From Cryptomeria japonica (taxonomy: Eukaryota; Streptophyta; Pinopsida; Cupressales; Cupressaceae): a stretch of 38,861 nt of DNA. Below, one piece after another: positions 10,560 to 21,320 of the stretch. How positions within the stretch are numbered: the first letter of the stretch is position 1; each line of letters opens with the position of its first letter. Made by a program: the position numbers and the translations under genes. The notes below the pieces were generated by a model. It was not told the origin of the DNA and did no database searches. It saw only the letters and a program-made list of their open reading frames with translations. The stretch lies in the NCBI RefSeq assembly GCF_030272615.1, contig NC_081405.1, positions 309,971,374 to 310,010,234 of the forward strand, written 5' to 3'.

Positions 10560-11640
10560 TGATCTAGTCACTATAGTATATGAAACTCACAAGAATATGA
10601 AACTCTCTCATGACAAATGAGAAGAACTAAGGAAGCAAGGTTGTTGGCAAGTGCACACTCCAATGAGATATTGTAGGTGATTGAAGGTTTTGTCATTGAT
10701 GGAAACCTTGCAATCCTATGACACCGGCAAGACAATTTACCGACACTAGCAATGACAGACTCTACACTGACACATCGAACACTAGCAGTAAAAGAAAGTA
10801 TACCGGCACCCAGGCCGACATGAATTTTGTTTATAATATATTTTGTAATTAATTGTAAAATCATTTTAAGCCAACTTGGCAAGTTGTAAAATGACTCATA
10901 TATGTATGAGATCATTATAGAACATTTTATAAGGAAGTAGATAGGCGAAATAAGGCAGACCTATTATGAAAACTATAGGTTAAGGGTTTATGTATGAAGC
11001 AGAGCTTAAACTAGTACTGGATCTGGCATACTAGATGCTATTTTGAAGCAGTACAAGACATTGGATTTGCATAATCGATTTTGTAAGTTAGTGAGACTTC
11101 CCATTTTGTAATTGAGTAGTGAGCTTTAGGCACTTGGCCTTCCTGCATGTGCAGGCCCCTATTGTAGCAGTAATATTCTCTTATTGGCTAGTAAGTGAAT
11201 ATTGTGGGTCACAAATCCCACCGAGGTTTTTCCCACACTGGGTTTCCTCATTAAACTACTGTGTTATGGTGTGCTTTTCATGTGGTTGATGTTTTCTCTG
11301 TTTATTGCATTACTTTTTGTTTACCGGTATACAGTATTAATATGCTTTACATGTTTTAAGTCAAGAAAATTATCAATCTGGTTAGATACTGATTCACCCC
11401 CCCCTCTCAATATCTTTGGGAATCCTAACAAAGGCCTATCTTTTTATTGCAGGAAGAAATGGGAAAGAGGACACACTTGTAAACAAGATGAAACAAAAGA
11501 GGGAAAGATGTGTTTTTATGTGCAAATATCCATGGGCACCCAGGCATAAATGTAAAGCAAAGAATATTTAAAGAAATAACTTGTGTTATAAATGCAAAGA
11601 AAAATGGGAACTAGGACATATATGTTGAGGCCAACTATGA
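10560..11640 (+). pseudogene. Ty3/gypsy-type gag remnant with repeated zinc knuckles, split by a solo LTR
   Basis: After removal of the solo LTR and one copy of its target duplication, the frame to the left (ending near 10643) continues into the frame to the right (from 11431). To the right come three knuckle-like units: FYCRKKWERGHTCK, then in a shifted frame CVFMCKYPWAPRHKCK, then LCYKCKEKWELGHIC. The C-x2-C-x3/4-W-x2-GH-x-C type with the Trp is typical of plant Ty3/gypsy Gag. The sequence is broken by stops and at least one frameshift. A Lys/Glu-rich stretch at 10223-10480 may be the upstream linker. No protease or polymerase follows before the LTR-like segment at 12.2 kb, so most of the pol was lost. 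Confidence 0.6.
10644..11430 (+). repeat. Copia solo LTR (787 bp)
   Basis: Starts TGTTGGCAAGTGCACAC and ends GGGAATCCTAACA, giving the TGTTGG/CCTAACA terminal inversion. Internal landmarks in order: TTTTGTCATTGATGG near the start, CCTGCATGTGCAGGCCCCT (11142), GTGGGTCACAAATCCCACCG, GGTTTTTCCCACAC, and ATTCACCCCCCCC (11392-11405) near the end. Flanks are AAGGT (10639-10643) and AAGGC (11431-11435), a 5-bp target duplication with one transition. No internal element sequence is left, so it arose by recombination between two LTRs. It interrupts a gypsy gag frame. Confidence 0.9.
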
Positions 11641-12188
11641 AAAATAGAGGCAATATCCGATGAAAAAGCAAAAGGAAACCTAAGAAAAAAAGAAAGATAT
11701 GGTGAAGGAGACCATAAAAGAATCCCATCAAAAGAAGAGGGGACAATTGAATAATGGAGTTTTGTGGAGGAACCAATCCAATAATCACAACACCCTCATA
11801 AATATGATAGAAGAAACCTCTTCATAAAACCTCAAGGTTTCATTGTTAAGTAAAGAGTGAATGCATTCTACTAAATAAGAAGGATCTAATAATAGTACAT
11901 ATATTGGCATGTGTATACTTCGTACTTGGTTCATGCTTAATGTATTTTAAAGAATGATGCTTAACACCTAAGAGAATAAAAAGAAACAAGAATTTTTTCA
12001 AAAGAGCACATTATGTTTAAGGTTATAGATGTGTGGCATGCTTCTAGACAATATATGGAAAGTTTGCCCTTATTTTGTCTCATGATTACAATTGATGAGA
12101 GAAAACTTGTCTTAATATTATAAACCTTGGGGGCGGGCTGATATATTTGATCATATAAACCTAAAGTTTCTTGAGGACAAGCAAATTT
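11641..12188. other. Degenerate continuation of the gypsy element, no pol visible
   Basis: AT-rich, Lys-rich translations at the start, then no frame or motif I can support. It connects the gag remnant to the polypurine tract at 12189-12200 and is far too short for a full pol, so a large internal deletion is likely. Confidence 0.45.
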
Positions 12189-12900
12189 GGGAGGGGAGGA
12201 CTATGATGCCCTCGATTTGAACAACGAACATTTCTTCATGGAAGGTCCAAATGAATTACACGATAAGACTTCACAATTTCATGGAGGAAATCATTCATTT
12301 ACTATAGTCAAGCTTATATGGATTAAAGACAATAAATATCAACCCTCACCATTAATCTCTAGTGATAGTGAATATTTAAGAGTGATAACATATTAAGGGT
12401 GTGTAATAATATGAAGAGGCATGCCGGTTGTTAGTAGGAGACATTATGGTTTAGGAGGGGATGCCACCACTCAAACAATCACCCCTTATTGAGTGGTCAC
12501 CACTTTTGTACCCAATGAAGAGATATAAGTAGTGCACTCCCAATAGTTAGAAGATCATCAAACCAAGCACTTAATACTTGATAAGGCACTGAATATAAAA
12601 TAAATTGATTAATTAATACTATTTGGTATGAATTCCTTTGTATATAATAGAGTGGATGTTGGATTAATGAATATACTTCTACACACTAATCATTAAGAAA
12701 TACATTGTTGGCGGTTCCATTATTACCTAGTCCAGTATCGATCTAATCTTGTTGGGGAAGCATCTCGTGATCAAACCACAAGGTCTCACTGCCGATTAGT
12801 CTACTGTTACCAGGGTTCACCCTCTAATTTGTGAAATTTCGCAACTTATTTATTTTATGCTAAGTATATGTCTGATACTAGAATCTTTCATACGATTGAG
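12189..12900 (+). repeat. Polypurine tract and probable Ty3/gypsy 3' LTR
   Basis: A purine run GGGAGGGGAGGA (12189-12200) is followed within four bases by TGATGCCC (12204), the usual layout of a gypsy polypurine tract and LTR start. A TATATAATAG box is at 12641-12650. The right end is uncertain, near 12900, because no second LTR copy is present to compare. It may belong to the gag remnant at 10.6-11.6 kb. Confidence 0.4.
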
Positions 12901-13057
12901 TACTTCCAACCATGGTAGAAGGGAAGTAGGCTTGCAAGAGTGGTACGCTGATGGTTCTGTGTGGGCAAAGGGTTACAAAGCATACTGCCCTTGGGCCTAG
13001 AGGAGATGGCTTCTACAAAAACCTATTGCAACCTTTTTCCCCTATCATGGTAAAGAT

Positions 13058-13290
13058 TCAAATCCGAAATTCTGAAATTCCTCATCCAAACATTATGCAA
13101 ATCCGAAATTCCTCATGCAAATATTATACAAATCCGAAATTCCTCATGCAATTATTATGCAAATGCGAAGATTCAATGAATGAAGGTGAAGATTAAACAA
13201 TTCCTCATATTATGCAAATCCGAAATGAAGGTGAAGTTCAACAATTCCTCATATTATCCAAATCCAAAATGAAGGTGAAGATTCTACCTC
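13058..13290. repeat. Minisatellite with ~31-bp and ~43-bp units
   Basis: Three units of the type ATTCCTCATGCAAATATTATGCAAATCCGAA start near 13078, 13108 and 13140; they are followed by two units of CAATTCCTCATATTATGCAA plus ATCCGAAATGAAGGTGAAG near 13198 and 13241. The second type shares its core with the first and adds a GAAGGTGAAG tail. Confidence 0.75.
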
Positions 13291-13317
13291 GAATGGTGAG
13301 TGTGTAATTTGATCTTG

Positions 13318-13545
13318 CCAGGGGTTGAGCTCGATGCAGAAGCCTGCACAGGATTGAATGCATAAATGACTTGCCCTCTTTTTTCTTTTTTTTAAGTAAT
13401 GCTTGTTGTCGTCAAAATTTCGATGAACTCGACACTTTTAAAAAAAAAAAAATTTCATTTTCGATGACGTCGGGCATTTTTAAAAAAAATAATCAAATTT
13501 GGTCACAATATACCTTCTTCGTCGGAAACCTCCATTAGAATTCTA
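13318..13545 (+). repeat. Inner inverted-repeat copy, left
   Basis: Reverse-complement match to 30735-31020. Shared blocks: GGGTTGA, TTTTTTTTAAGTAATGC, GTCGTCAAAATTTCGATGAA against GTTCGTCAGAATTTCAACGA, ACTTTTAAAAAAAAAA, and ATCAAATTTGGTCACAATATACCTTCT with the following GTCGGAA. CG dinucleotides and GTCGGAA-type palindromes resemble CACTA-like subterminal DNA, but no clean terminus is seen here. Confidence 0.75.
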
Positions 13546-14187
13546 GACCCAATGTATTAGTGGGGGGCCTTCTCTTGCATGAATGCTTACATCCTAGAGA
13601 ACACTTCTCAATCACAAAAGGAGTCTCACTGACTACATACAAATCCATACTACAATCCAGAGAAATGATTGAACTGCAATGATAGCATCTTCTATGCCTG
13701 AATACAACTCTAATTAAGCTCTATCTGTTTTGGTTGTGAAACACTAGACCCTTATTGGAATAAAATCTTACATAATCAATATTCCTTGTATTATAATTAT
13801 CTCTCTCAAATCTCTCATAACCTTCCACACTCTTGCATGTTATAAAATGATCTAATCAAATGACCTATATACCCTTACAAGCTTTCATGCCTTATGTTGA
13901 CTTAAAAAGAAATTACAAAATGAATATACAATTCGTCTCAATAACATAAATACATAAATATCAAAAATCAAATTGTCAATGTCGGATCTCCCAAATGATT
14001 TCGGCCTCCTATATCGGTGACCTAAATAAACCATGTTGGCCTTCAATATCGATAGCCATAGAATTCCTTCCAACTAGTGCCAGTGAAGTGTCTGTCGGTA
14101 TACTACTATATCAATATATGAAGTCGGAACATGTTGCCATCAATGACAACATATTGAAACCAATAAAATGAGTGTCACTTGCCAACA
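13540..14187 (-). repeat. Truncated copia LTR
   Basis: On the minus strand it starts TGTTGGCAAGTGACACTC (14187) and carries TTGTCATTGATGGCAACAT, a TATA-containing AT-rich middle, and a decayed form of the GCATTCATGCAAG...GGCCCCCC block near 13570, in the same order as the solo LTR at 10644. It stops near 13540 where the inner inverted repeat begins, so the 3' third is missing. No partner LTR or internal sequence is present. Confidence 0.7.
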
Positions 14188-14621
14188 ATTGATTCCTCTT
14201 CAATAATGTTTCCTTCATCATGAGCTATACACCCCATCTCTCCTAGACTAGGATTACCTTTTACAGCTTCATCAAAATTCAATTTGATCCATTATTTTTG
14301 TGTGGGTATCCATTTCACATTATCTATGACATTTGAAATAAATGTTCATTCTTGTTTTTTACAAAATACATGCAGATAATTAAGCTTTTAAATTTTCTGA
14401 TCATTTCATTATCTCATTGACTAAATGAGTCGTCCTTTATCACCTGTTATTTTGTTGCTACATTGACTAACTCCACAATTCAATCTTCTATTTTCTAAAA
14501 AATGATTTTCTTTGACATCTCTTTACTTGAAAATTTTTGTAGTTTATTTCCTTCCATAATTTTCAAACATTATTATCATCATCCATATTGTCATCTAATT
14601 AATCATAATATAGCCGTTAAC
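14188..14621. other. AT-rich non-coding DNA
   Basis: No coding frame, repeat or motif I can support. It ends in the A-rich target site of the LINE at 14622. Confidence 0.6.
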
Positions 14622-14641
14622 ACAAAAAAAATTGAACCATC

Positions 14642-15578
14642 TGCTCTTAGATTTCTCCTATGCTACGGACATTTGGGCCTACTTTCTCAACCTATGGTAT
14701 ATTATTTGGGTCCCCCCTGATTCTATTCAGAACTTCTGGTACCAATGGAAGTGCCCTTATGGAAACCATGTGATTGGTATTTTATGGAACTTATCGCTAC
14801 CTCACATTGCTTGGTGTTTGTGGAAGGAAAGAAATAATAGGGTTTTCAGAGATAGGGAGTCCATTTCTCTTGTTGTGGCTATCCGAATAAGGAATGCTAT
14901 TAAGGAAAACTTTCTTGATTACCTTCCTGGTAGGATAAATGATCCTCCACTTGAGTCTAGCTAGGAGGAATGGGATACTATAAAGCGGTAGCAGATATCT
15001 TGGAATATATCTATCCCTGTTTATAAAATTAAACATACCAGAGAGAATGTTTCTTGGAATCCGCCCCTTCCAAGGTGGATCAAAATTAATATTGATGGAG
15101 CGGCCAAAGGAAATCCTAGGGTGGGTAGCTATGGGGAGTGGCAAGGAGCTATTTTTGTTTGCTGGTCTCTATGGTTGTGCTCCCTTTGGGCACCCAGACT
15201 AACCATTTTGTGGAGGCCAGCATCGCCTACATAGGACTACACATGGCAAGAAAGGAGGGGTTCTGATGGGTCTAGCTGGAAAGTGACTCACTTAACATTG
15301 TCAAGTGCATTAAGGGATGTATGGTGCCTAGCTCGACTATTTCAAACTTCATCAAGGACTTTCTTGAAATGATTGTTGACCTGGAGGATTTCAAGATCTC
15401 GCACATTTTTCGGGAAGGAAAAAAACTAGCAGATCATTTGGCCAACTTGGCGGTGGATAACGTGGCGATTAAATGGTGGAGAGGAAGGGAAACTTTCCTG
15501 AAAACTCTATGCAACCTGGCAAGAAATGATGTTGAGATATTTGGCCTTTCGAATGAAATTAATGATGAAAGATTATGA
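14642..15578 (+). pseudogene. LINE ORF2 3' end: zf-RVT and RNase H domains
   Basis: The first part (14642-14964) ends the plant LINE zf-RVT region, with WKCPYGN and the hallmark AWCLWKERNNRVFRDRES. After a stop and shift comes an RNase H domain of the RVT_3 type: PRWIKINIDGAAKGNPR, with the first catalytic Asp codon at 15094, then a garbled middle, then KISHIFREGKKLADHLANLA near 15381-15450, matching the usual C-terminal His/Asp-containing helix. It ends at the stop at 15576-15578. At least two frameshifts and several stops; endonuclease and reverse transcriptase are absent through truncation. Confidence 0.8.
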
Positions 15579-15722
15579 TGGGATGGGAGCCATGGGGGTG
15601 GTATTTTGAATTATTACCAATTTGAGAAGTTTTAGAACTTTCAGTTTTCCATGTTTCTGGTTTGGTTTCCTCTTGGTTTTTTTGGAGTCTTGTTGCCTTA
15701 TTTGCTCGAGCTACAAAATGTG

Positions 15723-16938
15723 AGGTGAAAAGAATAGGTTTGAACCCACAACCTATGATAAGTGGCAGAATAATAAGGAGGTTTGGGAGGAAATTTCTGA
15801 CGGTGGGATGGTGCCCTTTTTGGAGAGACTGCATGGTCATTCTGCCATTGTTACAGAAAGCTTTGTTAAAGGTTGGAATAAGGGTATGTTGACTGCCTTT
15901 GGTGCGAACTTTCAAGTGGATGATACCCTGGTTGCAACTATTACTGGTCTAGATATGAAAGGTAGGAAATTCTATAGAGACAAGAAGTCGAGTGAGGAGG
16001 TTATTGCTGCCTTTTATGATAAGGAAAAGGAATGACAGAGGGTTATGGCTATACTGGAAAGAGTTGAGTTCCCTTTGGGCTGATATGGAAGAATTCATCA
16101 TGAGCTTTTTTCTGACATGGAGATGGATGAGGATGACAGTGGTACTGCAACGGATTGGTGTGGCATCAAGGATACGAAGGACCCTGAGTATAGACCAAAT
16201 AAAGAAGGGGAGCTTATGGTGACCCCGGGAACTAACAGTAGCAGGAAAATCAATCCTCCAAGGTGGGCGACAAGTAAGTTCAATTCTAGCAACAGGAAAA
16301 TGCAAGACTTGGAGCCCTCCACCAAAAAGAAGACAAAATAAACCAAATCTGGTGGGTCCAAAGTCCTGGACCACAAGAATAGGTTGGACATCCCCATCAA
16401 TGTGGATGATGAGAAACAGGGGTTTGTGAATAAGGAAAATAAAGGCCAAAAAAAGGAGGAGAGGGTGCTGGGAAATCTTCTTTTGGAGGCTACTAGAAGT
16501 CAAGAGAACTACCGAAAGTGGGTGGATAAGGAAATTGGATCCCTGAAAGATGGGATTAAGGGAATTATTGAGACTTTCACGGAATCCCCTGGGCCTAGTA
16601 AAACTAATAATATCATGAGCATGATCCAAAAGATTTCTCAAGATGTTGAAACCATGAAGGTTGTCCATGAGCACAGAATTGAGAAGCTGGAAGAGTATGT
16701 GAGTGAGATCAAGGAAAACCTTAACAATCTAGTTGAAATCAATAGGCAGGTGATGAACAATAGTGCTGATGGTTTGGAAATAATTAATTCTATGATGACT
16801 GAATATAGAACCAGGTCCATCTCTAGTGACCCTCCCTTGGAGGAAAAGCAGAAAAAGAATGCCTCGAAGGGTGGACAAAGTGCTGCTTGTGGGAATAATA
16901 GCTTAGGTCCTTGCACTAGAACTAGGAGACAGAGCTAG
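15723..16938 (+). pseudogene. Extra frame 3' of LINE RNase H: unknown N-terminal domain plus coiled coil
   Basis: One frame from about 15723 to the stop at 16936-16938 with three in-frame stops (16033, 16081, 16339). The N-terminal part (FEPTTYDKW, MVPFLERLHGH, FVKGWNKG, TITGLDMKGRKFYRDKKS) resembles, as far as I recall, a family of repeat-encoded proteins of gymnosperms and ferns; a +1 frame at 16038-16125 continues that domain (SSLWADMEEFIMSF), so there is a frameshift and then a deletion. The middle is acidic/Lys-rich. Residues from ~16500 to 16800 form a coiled coil (VDKEIGSLKDGIKGI, EHRIEKLEEYVSEIKENL). The tail is Ser/Arg-rich. It lies inside the LINE target duplications, so it moved with the LINE. 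Function unknown. Confidence 0.6.
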
Positions 16939-17203
16939 GACCATGGAACCTCCAGATTCATCATGGAGGATTTGGAGAAAATTAATAAGAGGATTATTTA
17001 GAAAAATACTAAATTGGTGCACTCTCTTAGTTGAGTGCTTTTCCCTATTTTTTGGCTTTGTTGTTTGGTTTTTTGGCTTATGGTCTGTGTGGGGTTTGTC
17101 CCTTGTTTTTCTTAGTTTTATTGTCTGGTTGGCTATTGGCCTTGGTTTGTAATACTCTGGGTTTCAGGTCCGTGTAAAATCTGTTTATCTTTATCAAAAA
17201 CAC
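16939..17203 (+). other. LINE 3' untranslated region and tail
   Basis: T- and G-rich sequence (many TTTTTGG, GGTTTG words), typical of plant LINE 3' ends, finishing TTTATCTTTATCAAAAACAC directly before the right target duplication. No long poly(A). Confidence 0.55.
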
Positions 17204-17222
17204 ACAAAAAAATTGAATCATC

Positions 17223-17559
17223 ATTTTTTTCAAGCATGTTTAACTTTGGTGATTTCAGTTGAAGTTCCTCCATAGGATTAGATAAAGGTTGGACAAATGC
17301 GTAAAGTAAACATTTGATTTGTTCAATGAGGAAATAATTTGGTAAGAAAGTTAAGGAGACTTAGCATGAGGTCTTTATCCATGTTCTATTGTACAACATT
17401 TTTTTTTAGTTTTACTAGAGACTTCCGAAGGTTGAGGATCTATCAACATAGGATTCTTTTATTCCCTTATAGGGGAGGAATGAAACAAACCTCATTGGGT
17501 TGAGAGATATAGGATTTTGGGTGAATGTTTCCTTTATAAAATGTAGAAAGTGGGACTAC
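17223..17559. other. No recognisable feature
   Basis: AT-rich, no frame or motif. It probably is the downstream (3') part of the minus-strand gypsy-like remnant. Confidence 0.4.
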
Positions 17560-19640
17560 AAAAAATAGAGGAGGAATAGCAGGAGTAGGAAAAGTACAAG
17601 TCTGGGATGAGGAGAAGGAATATCCTTAGTTGAAGGGTGTCTAGGTTTACTAAAGGCTGATATCATCTCATTTTTCTATTTTTTATAAGATATAAATATA
17701 ATATCATTTCAAGGCTTTAAATGTTTAGGTTGCTTAGGCCAAAAGTGATCAAGAATGAAATTTACATGTTTTGTTGTGGGTTGGTAAAGGCTATGATTAC
17801 TCATGATAATATGGCCATTATGAGGTAAATTCAAACATCAAAAGATTATAGAAGGAATAGATTTCATGGAAGTGAGCCATGGATGTCCCAACTTCATACA
17901 TAATTGATCTAATGTAGTAGTAATAAAAAAGGTAAAATCTAAGCACTTAGTACCAACCTTAGGAGGAAGAGTAATAGAACAGATAGTAGGGAAAGAGAAA
18001 TCATCATACACCTTGATCACAACATTAGACTTATCATATATAACTTGATACAATAGTTGAGTACAAATATATTATCCACTAATAACATCCACCATATATA
18101 TTGGATCAATGAGCACCCCTCGTGAGAGTTTGTCTTTAATCTTTAGAGTAATGTATAACAGTCCATAGGGTGCAATCTCACTAGGATCAAAATTGATGCA
18201 TGATTCTAGTTTAAGTTCAGGTTTTTTAATGCAATTCACAACATTATTGGAATCTACACAAAGTCATAAGTGGAATAGAATCACCAATATTGGTAGAATG
18301 AGAAGGCAATGCATTGGTGAATATCTGGAGGATTTGACTAAAGGGTTCTATGAATTTGTTCCCTTTATCAATCACACCACCTATAAATATAATATTGTTA
18401 TGATTAAGGCCATGACTCCTATTTCTCAACTTATAATTTTTCTTAATATCATGACCTTCTTGTTGATGGTAATGGAAAAATATTTACAGTTGAAGGAAGG
18501 TGCTAGAGGCTTAGAGGTATCTATAGGCTTGATCTGAGCAAGTTGAAATACATTAGCATTAATCAACCTCAACATTATATTATGCAAAGAGTTAAAAAGA
18601 GGAGTAAATATTTTTTTGAATTATTTGGATAAAAGAGCCACAATTGATGTTCTAACTCACTTGTTTGTTGATGTTGTTGGAGGAGTTATCATTTATCTTG
18701 ATGAAACCTTTGTTGTTCTTGTTGAATTTTGAAAATGATTGTTGAGCTCTCTTAGTCTTATCAACCAGAGACATTGAAGGAGATGATTTAAATTGGCTCA
18801 CTTGATGCTGATAGTTATGAATCATTGCACACAATTGTGTGAAACATGTAAATTTGGAGAATAGAATCTTTCTCTAATATCCTTTGTCAATTAGTAATGA
18901 AAAATCTTTGAACATCATGATCAGGTATAAGATAAAAACTTTGTGAATGCACACATGTTTAAATATCTACCAATAAAAAAACTTTTTTTCTTTAACTCCT
19001 TTCTTATAATGAATCAAATCAATCAAAGTAATTTTAGGACCAATATTTTTTTGGAACTCTTGAACTAGCATTAGCCAATTTTTGAAAAGAAGCTATGGTA
19101 TAAGGAGGAAATGAACAAAACCATTGCAAAGATTTATCTCTAAATGTTTGAGTAAATTTTTTTTCCATGAGTCATTGATCATTGACACAAATCACTACAC
19201 AAGGTTTGAAATGTCTTCACAACAGTAAAGGTGTCATGCTTTCCATTCTGTAACTCTAAGTGAGGGATTTATACATTCTTAGGAGCAACTACATAGACAA
19301 AATCATTAGATAGTGCACTTGTTACATAATAAGTGACAACATTAAACTTAGATTTGGTTAAAGAAGTCAATTTTTGTTGTAAGGATGAAACACTTTGAGC
19401 TAGGTTATTTATTGTGGCTTAGGTGGATGAATTGGAGTTGGACATATTGGATTCTCATGGAGTAAAGTTATTGTAGGTAGTTTGAGGTTGAGAATAAGGA
19501 AGGGAACATGATGATATGTTAGTATAAGATATGGTTGGTAAACAAATAAAATAATTATAAGAGATATGTAAAAGCTGATTAATATGATTGACTCCACAAC
19601 TAACATGTATAGGATTAACACTTTGTGTAGAGGTAGTCAT
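17560..19640 (-). pseudogene. Ty3/gypsy-like gag-protease remnant
   Basis: Minus-strand translations, scattered over frames, give a gag-like part (18652-19640; HDVQRFF near 18900-18930, an Asn/Ser-rich linker KRAQQSFSKFNKNNKG, and an N-terminal Pro/Gln/Asn-rich stretch to 19640) and, downstream, a segment rich in protease-region words: RGVLIDPIYMVDVISG with a shift, then at 18053-17838 KVYDDFSFPTICSITLPPK and LDQLCMKLGHPWLTSMKSI. This order and the LGHPWL/KSIPS pattern match plant Ty3/gypsy polyproteins between Gag and reverse transcriptase, as I recall them. Many stops and frameshifts; no reverse transcriptase or integrase in the window. No LTRs could be placed. Confidence 0.5.
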
Positions 19641-21315
19641 GATAGAATATGTCTATGTAGGCATAGTGGTCAAGGATGTAGTCATAGGAATTGAATGTTC
19701 AAATTGACTAGTAGGATGATAATAACCAAGAGCTTCAACACAAATTTTGATAGGCATAATATTGGTATCACCAATATGAGAAAATAAGTTAATATTGAGT
19801 GCAAAGATTTTAAATCACAAATTTTTTGATAATGATTCAAGCTATATAAAAATTATAATTCAAACAATGTAATTTATTTGTAAAATGTTTAACTAAAAAA
19901 TGAATTATGAAATTGAACACTAGATGTTTTTGAATATGAAAATAAAATGTTATAAAAAATCATATCAGAGCATATAGTTTAAAAATTATGCAACCCACAA
20001 CTCAGTTTTAGGAAAATAAATTAGGGTTTTTGTGAATTCAATCTCTATACATATATGATATATGAGTGTAAATATAAGTGATTAAATGCATATAAATCAG
20101 TTTGGAGACCACAAATAAAAAATATTACAAATGTGAATGTTTGGTTTACCAAAATGTATGGTCACCAAAACGTAGGGTTAGATAAGCTTAGCTCAAAAAA
20201 TACCTATTTCACATACCATACATTCAAAAGGGAAGTAAAACCAATAGAACCAACCTAAATTATTTAGGGAAGAAGGTTGGGTGCTGATTAGATTTGATTT
20301 TCCCTTTTGGGAGTGTAATTGAAATTGTATTTGAATAAGGATTAAATTGCAATGCTAGATCATGGAGAAACAATGAGAAATTGACATAAACAACAATAAC
20401 AAAATGTTCTAGATATTATATAGAGCTATTAATTTAAATATGAGACAATAAATATATCATAACTTGTGAGAAAAAGTTTAGGAAAAATCATCGAGATCAA
20501 GGGAGTTGTCAATCCTGGTCCTAGGAATATTGAGGGTGGACAAAGTTGTTTTTTTATAGATTAGGATGATGCAGAAAATCTATTGTCAAAAAGATGTGTA
20601 AATTAATTGGGACTAAGGGGGGGCTATTTTCCTAGTCCATTGGCTTTGGCACCTTCAAAAGCTAAGTCTGATTATCACTATCTACTCTGTCAGATTACTT
20701 GCTCGCATCTCCTTAGAAAATTTATTACACATAGAAAAAGGGAAATAGGTTTGTTGACGGTGGTTGGACTTAGGTCAAACCCTAATTTATGAATTAGCCT
20801 TAAATTAAAATAATTAAAATGGAATTGAAGTAGAATGATTTCCTTTTGAGGGAAAGGTTAAATCTGATTTGAAAATGCTTGAAATTGAACTTGATACCTT
20901 GATGAAGCTTTCTTAAATCCTCATGCAAGGTTGTAGCATATCATGTAGAATGTCTTTATAGAATGTTGATCATAAAATTTTCTTAAACTTGACATGACTT
21001 CTCATTCAATTCTTGATTAATACTTGATTGTTGCTCACATAGAGTTGAATTGAATTTGTAATTGAGAGCTCACTTATGATTTTATAGTTACCAAATGAGG
21101 GTGTTAGGCTTCCTTTTATACCTAACCGTGCATTAGATTTTTTAGTATTTGGATCAGACTAACACAAAGCCAAATTTCCTTCCCACATGAAGTGACTATT
21201 GTGAGGTCCTATTTTGGGTCTTGAAGGGAACCTGAGGTTTCTTCGTCCTATTCATTAGGACTCAAAATTTCATGGATCCTGGATACGAGGTTGAAAATGC
21301 ATATTACAAGAGGAT
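19641..21315. other. AT-rich non-coding DNA upstream of the gypsy-like remnant
   Basis: No frame over 61 codons makes sense. Because it precedes a minus-strand gag remnant it may hold that element's leader and LTR, but without a second copy I cannot define one. The right edge is the target site of the copia at 21321. Confidence 0.5.
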
Positions 21316-21320
21316 GTGAG
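21316..21320. repeat. Target-site duplication GTGAG (left)
   Basis: Identical to 29188-29192; the pair brackets the copia element exactly. Confidence 0.95.

Larger units (their letters stand above)
14642..17203 (+). mobile_element. 5'-truncated L1-type LINE with long target-site duplications
   Basis: The flanks are ACAAAAAAAATTGAACCATC at 14622-14641 and ACAAAAAAATTGAATCATC at 17204-17222, a 19-20 bp duplication with one base gap and one transition, as produced by target-primed reverse transcription. The insert opens in the middle of the RT-associated zinc-binding region, runs through RNase H (to 15578), an extra frame (15723-16938) and a T-rich untranslated region, and ends CTTTATCAAAAACAC. 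Truncation at the 5' side is normal for LINEs. The frame after RNase H is not. Confidence 0.75.

Noticed and set aside
13058-13290. CRISPR-like spaced repeats
   Set aside because: Units abut without unique spacers, and the surrounding DNA is plant; it is a minisatellite.
15559-16916. Long minus-strand frames (up to 241 codons) opposite the LINE
   Set aside because: They are shadows of the plus-strand frame, which has coiled-coil and charged-residue patterns; the minus translations are rich in Leu/Phe/Ser with no domain.
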